The position numbers and the translations under genes are program-made. A DNA stretch of 64,000 bases, taken from NCBI RefSeq assembly GCF_001625305.1, contig NW_017804087.1:1731864-1795863 (forward strand), written 5' to 3'. The stretch is from Branchiostoma belcheri. Taxonomy: Eukaryota; Chordata; Leptocardii; Amphioxiformes; Branchiostomatidae. Shown here piece by piece: positions 38,201 through 47,200 of the stretch. Every line of letters begins with the position of its first letter. Within the stretch, counting starts at the first letter, position 1. The notes below the pieces were generated by a model. The model ran no database searches. It saw nothing but the letters and a program-made list of their open reading frames with translations, and had not been told where the DNA came from.

Positions 38201-41200
38201 TTTCCACGAGAGCAAGGACGGAGAAGCCTCGTTTTCGCTCCATTGTCCAGGCCGTCCGAGCATGTAACAGAGTAGACAGGTGAGATCATTGTAACAGTTA
38301 TAATTATTGGAAAAATATTTTATAATATTAATGTAATAAACAGGAAAATGAGGATCTCATATCTCACTGAATTTTAAAAAGTCTTATTCATTATTGAGAA
38401 TTTCTATATCTTGAATGTCTATTCATTTTCCCGTTGGCTAACATTACCATAAGGCAATAGAAAATTGATAACAGGAAATTAGATTACCTTATCTATGGGA
38501 CATTTCACCTAACTTCCTGTTAGCAGTGCCTATAGCAGAGAGGCTAACTCAAATAGACACACCGAAAACAAAATTTCCGTAATATATGTGAGGTAACAAA
38601 AGTAAATATATTGCATGTAGCTTACTGTATATAATTATACATCCGAAATCCTTATAGTATTTACAATGTTGTAAACGTGTATCTATTGACCCAACAGGCT
38701 ATGCAGAAAACTGTCTGGATCGGGTGTCAACTACCCTCCTGGTGTGGTCAACTTGCTTAAGGTGGGTACCATCTTGGTTTGCCATCTTGGTTTTACTGCA
38801 TCAGCATATGCAAATGTACACCTGGTCGTAATGGCTTAAACCAATGGTTTACACTCTAACAAACTACATCTGCCAGTTTCCATCATGATTCATTTCATCA
38901 CTCCTACAATAAAACAAAAGAACTTCACCTCCATTCAATTAACTGTTAGAAATTAGATCCTCGGTGTAAATTCTATACCTTTTAGTAGGTCACTGTACTT
39001 GAGCGTGTACAGTATTATGTACTAGGAGATTTGAAGCAGAGGTTGGGATTAACATTCGACCCGTTCCACATTCACATCGTGGCCCCTATTAGCCTTCCAG
39101 ACGTAGACATGGGTAGTCATGATAAGGAACCCATTTGAAGAACTTTAGTGGCCGTGTGACGGTGCATACAGATACGAGTGAGGAGACACACATTCAACCC
39201 GCAAGAAACTTGCCATATTTTCTTCTTTTTATAGCACGTAGAGTCAGTCTTTGAATGAAAAATGACTTAACCGTCATCATCACTGGAACAGCAGGGCCAC
39301 GAAGAGCAAGATAAATGTCGTTGAATTCAAATTTCCGAATCCACTCACGCTAACCAATGAAATGAATAGATAAAGTTCATAAAGCCCCTCTAATTCGGAC
39401 TTGTTGGCGAGATGTTCATGGAAAGAGGGCTATATATATTCAGGAAAAACTCTTGCAAGAAGTCAAGAAATATATTTGTGAATTTTTTTCTTTTATTGAT
39501 TGTCGTAATTTTCTTGCCGATGTACAGCAAATAGGAAATGAAATATCCCTTTCTGGGACCTTTGAGCTAACTTCCTTACTGTAAAAAAACATCCACATGT
39601 CTTATAATATTGAATAATATTGCAAATATTGAATTATATATAAGCATTGTATCTAATCTTTGGATACAATACTTTTCAGTTCATTGTGAGGAATACTGTA
39701 ACAGTTTGTTTTATAAATTCCCATCATATTTGCAATCTTGCCCGTCAGCAATGTGGTACACTAGGTAATAAAGAAAGTCAGATGGGGCATAAAGAATTGA
39801 ATAACATGGAAAGGAGACCCCATTCACAATTATTCTTACGTAAATTCCTAAGTAGATTCCTACGTAGTCTCAAGAATTCTGTTCCAAACAATTTGCCCAT
39901 TTACCATTCAGTAACCAAAGTGGCCCGCCTTAATGAATTATTCCCAGAGACGTCATACTGAGATCTTAAGCCTTCCTCCGCTCCTGTCTTTGCATAGATA
40001 TGAAGATATTAGAGAAGAAAGGAATGTCTCGTTAAGGAGCGACGCACGACGTCTCAATAAGCTTAGAAATTCCTAATTAATAACTTCCAGGCTTTCAAAA
40101 ATACGTCAAGCCCACACAGTTCAGTATTATAGTAATTATGACAGTGCATGGTTTACAGAAGTTAATTATAGATGTTGTCACGAAGAACATCATTTTTTGT
40201 CACCTTCTAATGATTTTGTGTTGAACCTTTATGTATTTTGTACCATGTTTAATCAAAAATGTATAATGTAGATTTAGTTGGACTGTCAATTCATTAAGAA
40301 TGTAATCTGAAACTGTATGTTATATATTTTGTCTGACCCTTTAATACCTCTTCCCTCATGACCTCAATGAAAAGAGGCATGTTGGCCGATTTAAGCTTCT
40401 TATAAATAAACAATACTTCAAGCAAAAAAAAAACTCAAGCAAATTGTTCACATCATTTACACTTACTACATATATAAGACAATATTATATATAACTTAGT
40501 CAATGTCACAATGCAATCAAGATTGGCATTATTGTAATGTATTAAGTGTTAAACAACACTGAGCTTATGCTGCAGTTTTTCTATCATTTCAAACATCCGT
40601 ACTTGTCAACAGAACCTTGATGACTGGTCCTTTGATGTGTTTGCGGTGAACGTAGCCTCCAACAACCAGGCACTGAGATACGTCGCCTACGAGGTCCTAA
40701 AAACCTACGACCTGCTAGTCAAGTTCAAGGTAAGTTTAAGAACTTAAAATGACAATGACAGTGACAATTACAATGAACTTTATTGCATCTTGATGCCCCA
40801 CATAGGCCAAATGAACTAGGATAAGGGTCCAAGGGTATTACACCTGTTCCTTCTACAAGTCTATATCTACATGATCTCTTAATACAAATGTATATATATA
40901 TATATATATCATTATGGGCTTTCTGGGCAGGTGGAGATTATATCAAAGAACAAAATTGTTTGCATTCATCAAAAAGGACATTACTAGTATATAGTTTGTT
41001 TACAAAAAAATACAAAGTTTAAGAACAATAGGTTCCTAAATTGCCACCTTACCATGAATACAATAAATTCAAAAAACACAATTATCAGACCATGTTCATG
41101 TAATGTAGAATAAGTACTACTGGTTAATCTGATAAACATTACCTTATATTGGAATGTTTGTATGAAAGTATAGTAATACTAAATTAGACTTCAGTGCTTT

Positions 41201-44200
41201 TAGCACCATAAAGGATCATCTCCAGATACAGAGAAAATTCTTACAGTTATACCTTCCTCATAATCTCCCAGCAGATTCCTCCGGGGGCAAGGCAGTATTA
41301 AATTGGCCACTAGTTACCATTGACACGTATCAGGCAACTAGTGGCCAATTTCATATAGTCTTACCCCGGAAGGAATCTACATTGAGATTATCTTCCTGCA
41401 TTACAATAATGCTCGCAGAACATTTCTTGCCCTTGAGACTTTTCTGGGCACACTGCATGAAATTAGGCATTCCTTGGAGCATGCATTCTGTTTCGTCTCT
41501 CAAAAATTGAATGTTAATACCTTAGGGTATGCATTAAGATTGGATTTTTTGCAGTGACATTTTTTATGTTTGTTTTATGAAGAAAACATATAGTTTTTGC
41601 TTTGTTCCCTCTTCTTCCTCTTCTTCTTCTTCCTCTTCCTCTTCTTCTTCTTCTCCAAACAAATAAGGTCAATGACCTGAACCAGACGTCTGTCACCATG
41701 CTAGTGTTGGGTTACATCATGTTGTAATTTTATAGCAGGAGGGATTTAGACTCCAGTCTGACCACATATATATGCATATATATGAATGTGTTTGAGTAAG
41801 GTTTGAGTAAGAATTAACAGAGCAGACCATATATGCGAAGAAAAACATTATGCATTTGCTTTGCAAATGTTACCGTTCTAGTTTTGTTTTCTTTCCCACA
41901 CAGATCAACTCTGGGGTGTTGTTTAAGTTCCTGGACGCGTTGGAGAGCGGATATGGGAAGCACAACAACCCCTACCACAACCAGCTTCACGCCGCTGACG
42001 TCACGCAGACAACACATTACCTGCTGTACTCCACAGGACTCGTGGTACGACATACATGCACAAAATCAATTCTTTACGCACAACTTAAAGCATGCGTTAA
42101 TGTTCCGTTCACTTGCGTGTACGTTTACGCATTCTTTAAGATACTCCAGTACAGGTTTCCTCCTCCTTGGTGCTGAATCCATGGCTGCTTTACCACGACA
42201 TACACCCTTAACACTGCACGACATTATATCTTTAAGCAAAACCACAAAGCATGTGAAAAGGTTCACGTGAGAGAAGAAACGGAATCTTTACACCATGCTT
42301 TAAAATGTGTGCAAAGGATGGCTTCTGTGCTGTGTAAGCTCCTGCCACATAGTCAGAACCTTTTGGCTGAAGTTTGGGAGCAGTCTGATAAGATTTATAC
42401 CTAAATTTCTATACGAATCGAATCGAATTTGAGATAAATTTGAGTCAAGGGGGAAAACGAATTATTCCAATTGTTGGTTGAGAACTCAGGTACAGGTAAA
42501 TTTATGGCTGTTTCTTGTTCTTTTCTGACGTGGACCAGGTATTACATACTTAGCACGTCCTCTAGATAATCAATCATTGTGTACATCGTGTATAGTCTGG
42601 GCATTTTTCTTCTGTCTGCAACACCCACGGTAGTCGTATGTTAAGTCTGGTAATACTAGCAGTCTAGCACCCATTTCACAGTTTACACCTAAGGCCATGT
42701 TGATTTGATTATATGGATGACATCCTCTGGGAACCCGAAAACTGATGCGAGCGTCCTAATAAAAAAAAGTTTTGCAAAAAAAAAAAAAGTTGCTTTCACT
42801 ATGAAATCTACGTGGTCATGAAGGTTGAACAAATGGCACAGAATATGTTATGGCGAATAATCTACTCTTCGAATTCATTTCTTTACATTTTTGTCTTTTT
42901 TCCTTTGATTTTGGCATTCTACGACATTGGTATCGTTTCTAAATGTTTTCCTTGCAACTTATTGTATATTTTTGCTCATTTAGCAACTTTTTTGCACGAT
43001 TTACAGTATGGTTGAAAACTATTTTTTGGGGGGGGGAAACGGCCGAAAATTCATGCGCGCGCGGATGTCATCCATATAATCAAATCAACATGGCCTAACC
43101 TGGCAGCTTGTTCTGTACCCTTTCTATCTAAAAGGTGAAGCAATTGATCCCGATAGCCCTGTTGTGTGTAATGGATTTGGTAAGGAACTGTTCGAACGCG
43201 CGGCTCGGACAGAAAACAAATTGTCCGTAACCGCCAAGCCGTCGTCTGAAGTTGATAAGGTGTGAACTCTGGCAGGCATTGGTGTTGTAGAACTGACGTC
43301 AAGAAGAAAAGAGAAACTGTTGGATTAATGGGAAGAGTAGTCTGGTGTCCACTCTACCTTGCTTCTGGCGGGTTTTCTTCTGCAGTAGTTCCCTGCCAGT
43401 TCAACTTGGCACATCGGTTGGAGTTTTGCACTACGGGAATTGACCCCTACTATAGTACATGGTCCTGTCCTTAGTGCTGAAATGTGTCCTACCCTATACT
43501 CTGTTGTCCTTTAGAATGTATTACCACTGAGCACTAAACACACTCCGGTCACACTACAGCATTGATCAACCATATTTTAAAGGCACTCAATGCAGTTTCA
43601 GGGTGACAATACAAAACTATTCTGGATGAGGAAATCTGTCTGATGTTGGCATTTTCTGCCATTTTGTAGACAATATTTTGTCATCATTTCATACTTTCGT
43701 CATCGTTCCATGTATCTGAAATATACATTAAACATGCTACGTGAGGAGTCTCTCCATTTTTGGTACCAAACACAACCAGCCAAAGATACAGTACAAGCAA
43801 CCATTTTCCGCCAGTGACATCACATTTTTGCCTTACAAGTATCAGTATGCTATATGGGATAGGGTTGATTTAGAATACTACATTAAAGAATGACCAGAAA
43901 ATTGACTTTGAAAATTCAGTTTTGCCGCCCAGGAAATTTGCAAAAAAACTCATACAGGCCAAGATACTCCTCCCGATAAGACTAGTTGAACTGGACAGAG
44001 GGGATTGTCTACAGCCCCGACGTAAGTTCGCCCGAACTACGGTAGACTGGATACCAGGCTATGGGAAAAAGGGAGACACGGTAGATTTATTTTCTACAAA
44101 AGGAAACAATCACAGACTCCGGATCAAAGACCGTATTACGTGGTAACATCTGAATATATATACTACCATTTATTTTACTCCCGTGGCTACTAAATCATAC

Positions 44201-47200
44201 GTTTGGTAGCAACCTTGTATTAGAAGATCAGGAAGATTATGTAGATGGATTACGGAGAAATATCCAATCTTTTTCGGGTCGATGATTCTCGCGATGAGTT
44301 TGCCCTAACCAGAGTGTAATTTTCGTCTGTCTTAATCTGCGGGTTGATCTCCATATATCTCTGGAACAAATGCAATTTTCTTCCCAAGTCCCTTCGTCTG
44401 CCCTACCATTCAATTTCTTTCTAGAAAATTAAGCGGGCTGAAGGACCCCGGTTTTTGCCATTTTTTACCCGTTAAAGGCACCCAAAGCGATTACAGGGCA
44501 GGAAAAATTCAATTTCATGGTCATTTTTCTAATATAGGATTTTGTCTCAATCCTACCGAATGGCTTACTGATATCATGAGGCAGAAATCTGATATTGCTG
44601 ATGAAAAACGGTCGCTTGTTTCGTATCGTAGGTTGCTACCAAAAAGTAAAGGGACTAATTCTCATGTAGCTTGTTTCTCGGCAAAGGCTTCACGTATGAA
44701 ATGATCATGAAAATGTAAATGTCAATATCACCATTACCTATGCATTCACCCAGTACCTACGAATGTCACCCAAAGGTATGAACGTGGAAATTGTATCAAA
44801 CAGGATTAGATTTTCATTCATGTTGTTTTAAACACAGCAATGGTTGGCGGATGTTGAGATCCTGGCGGTCGTGCTGTCAGCGGCCATACATGATGTGGAA
44901 CACACGGGAGAGACCAACAGCTTCCATGTCATGTCAAAGTAAGTAATCATCATCATAATGAAGTTTGAACCCAGTAGTGGAAGTCAACAATTCACACTTG
45001 TCATCGATATACAAGTTACAGTATTTTTTTTTTTGCTTTTTCAAAATAAAATCGGAAAATTCAGACTTGCGGACAGTATACTTGGTTTTCTGACCCCCCA
45101 ATTCCTGTCCTTGACCTTCTACCTCTTGTCATTTTGCCTGTCAATCTTACCCCACCCACGTGCTGTCAACCTACTTGGTCCAGGCAGATACACAAACCCA
45201 CAGCTCAGTCACCCCGAAAAGGCTTATGTGACTGCATGTGATCTCAAAATGCTTTGGACATACACACATGTATTATTGTCCAGTTGACGACCATGTAATG
45301 AAATAGAGGTGTGTATCAGATGAATAACAGTGCATGCATTTTCTGTATACTACTGAAAGAGCTCTAGTTTTCCATGATACGTTATGATGGTTATGCTGTT
45401 GTTCCACCAAAGGTCTCCGATGGCGCTGCTGTACAATGACCGTGCGGTGTTGGAGAACCACCACATCAGCACAGCCTTCAGACTCATGGAGGACGACAGC
45501 CTCAATATCCTGGGCAACCTTTCAGTTGATGACTTCCGGTGAGACAATACATTTATATGAAATTTAATGTTTATGTTTCCCTGAGATGCTGTTTTGCTGG
45601 TAATCTGTATTTTTCCAAACACAAAGCCTATCTGAATTAAACTTCATCTTTAAGGGTACAGAAAATGATAATTCATACACAAAGTAAAAAGTTAACCCCC
45701 AAGTTTTTGACCAGTCTTCTGATCTTTCTCAAGTTAAATTCCCAACCGAGATGGGGGCCGATACCAACTACTGGACACCTTTGGCATGTTGCTGATGTCA
45801 CACTATCGATCAGGTCATTCAGGTTAATTTTAAAGTAAGAAAAATTAGAGGACTGATGTTAGTGTACAGAATGAAAACCATAAAGTTTGCATTAATAGGT
45901 CTAAGAGAATGGAGAAAGTTTGACCTTCCATTGAGTTCACAAATTGCCAGGTGTAAAATAGAGATGTTGACCTTGTGTTGCAGAACTCTGCGGACACTCA
46001 CGATAGACATGGTGCTGGCCACAGACATGTCCTTCCACTTTCAGCAGGTCAAACAGATCAAGAGCCTTTTGTCCTGTCCTGAAAGGTGAGGCTATACCTT
46101 CTCCCATAAATAGTTAAAACTAGTCTACAATACAAAACAGTTTTCTGTCAGTGACATCTCATATTTGACTTGCAGATACCTTTGATTGCTTTGAAAATCC
46201 AGTTTTGCCGTCATGAAATTGCATTGGATTGGATTTCTTTAAAATAACTTGTCATGGCCTTAAGCTATGTGTGGAGTTTAATACAGTTGTGGTTCAAAAC
46301 GATCCATTTGTCTGAATGTTGTTGTTTTTTTTTTACTCAGTATTGACAAGTCCAAAGCACTGTCCCTGCTTCTCCACACGGCTGATATCGGCCACCCTGC
46401 CAAACCCTGGCACCTGCACGCCAGGTGGACAGAACAACTCATGGAGGAGTTCTTCAGACAGGTAGGATAGACTGTCAATCACAATCATAATCAAAAATTC
46501 AACCAATGAGAGGGTGGCAATTAGTGGTTCAACCAATGAGAGCGTGACTGCATGTCTGTCAAATTTTTGCCTTTTCATGTTTTTTACTCTGCATTTCTAT
46601 GTTCTGAAGGGGGTAGGCGTGGCAAAGAATTGGCTAAATGATACATTTACGGACAAAAACCTTATCATATATCACTTTACACTTAATCAATTCCATTGTG
46701 AAGATGGTTTGCTATCATTTGTTATTATAATACTGATGTTTCATATAGTCTAAGATCTCTACCTTCGGCGGGGTGGTAACTTGCGAATCTGATTAGTGGT
46801 GAATTATATTAAGGACATGTTTGACAAATAATAGATCAACTAAACTTACATGAAAAGTATACATAAGTTTATTCCTCATTGTTTCATCTTGTAGTTCATG
46901 TTTTCAATTCAACAATCTATTGCACATTTTCTTTACCAGGGAGACAAAGAAAAAGCCCTCGGCTTGCCATTCTCACCACTCTGCGACAGAAACACAACGG
47001 TGATAGCAGATTCACAAATAGGTTTGGCTCTCTATTTTAACCCCCATTGGACTACCTACCTAAGAAATAGATCTTATATCTTCATGAAATATTTTCTTCT
47101 TAGAAAGGCTTACCTATTGTATTTTGTATATTTTTACTATCATATATTTTTACTATGTATATATATGTACTTAATTAATTAGAATGATATAGGTTAAGTC

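Noticed and set aside
41514-41699. Arginine/glycine-rich minus-strand frame
   Set aside because: It is the translation of a CTT/CCT microsatellite.
41833-42270. 145-codon and 108-codon plus-strand frames overlapping a PDE1 exon
   Set aside because: The 108-codon frame (41850-42176) is the PDE1 exon reading into the intron and its MITE; the 145-codon frame is a shadow in another frame.
47022-47182. Read-through of the 46940 exon (…SQIGLALYFNPHW) as the real continuation of PDE1
   Set aside because: Splicing at the weak donor restores SQIGFIDFIV, which is conserved in the family; the read-through peptide is not.
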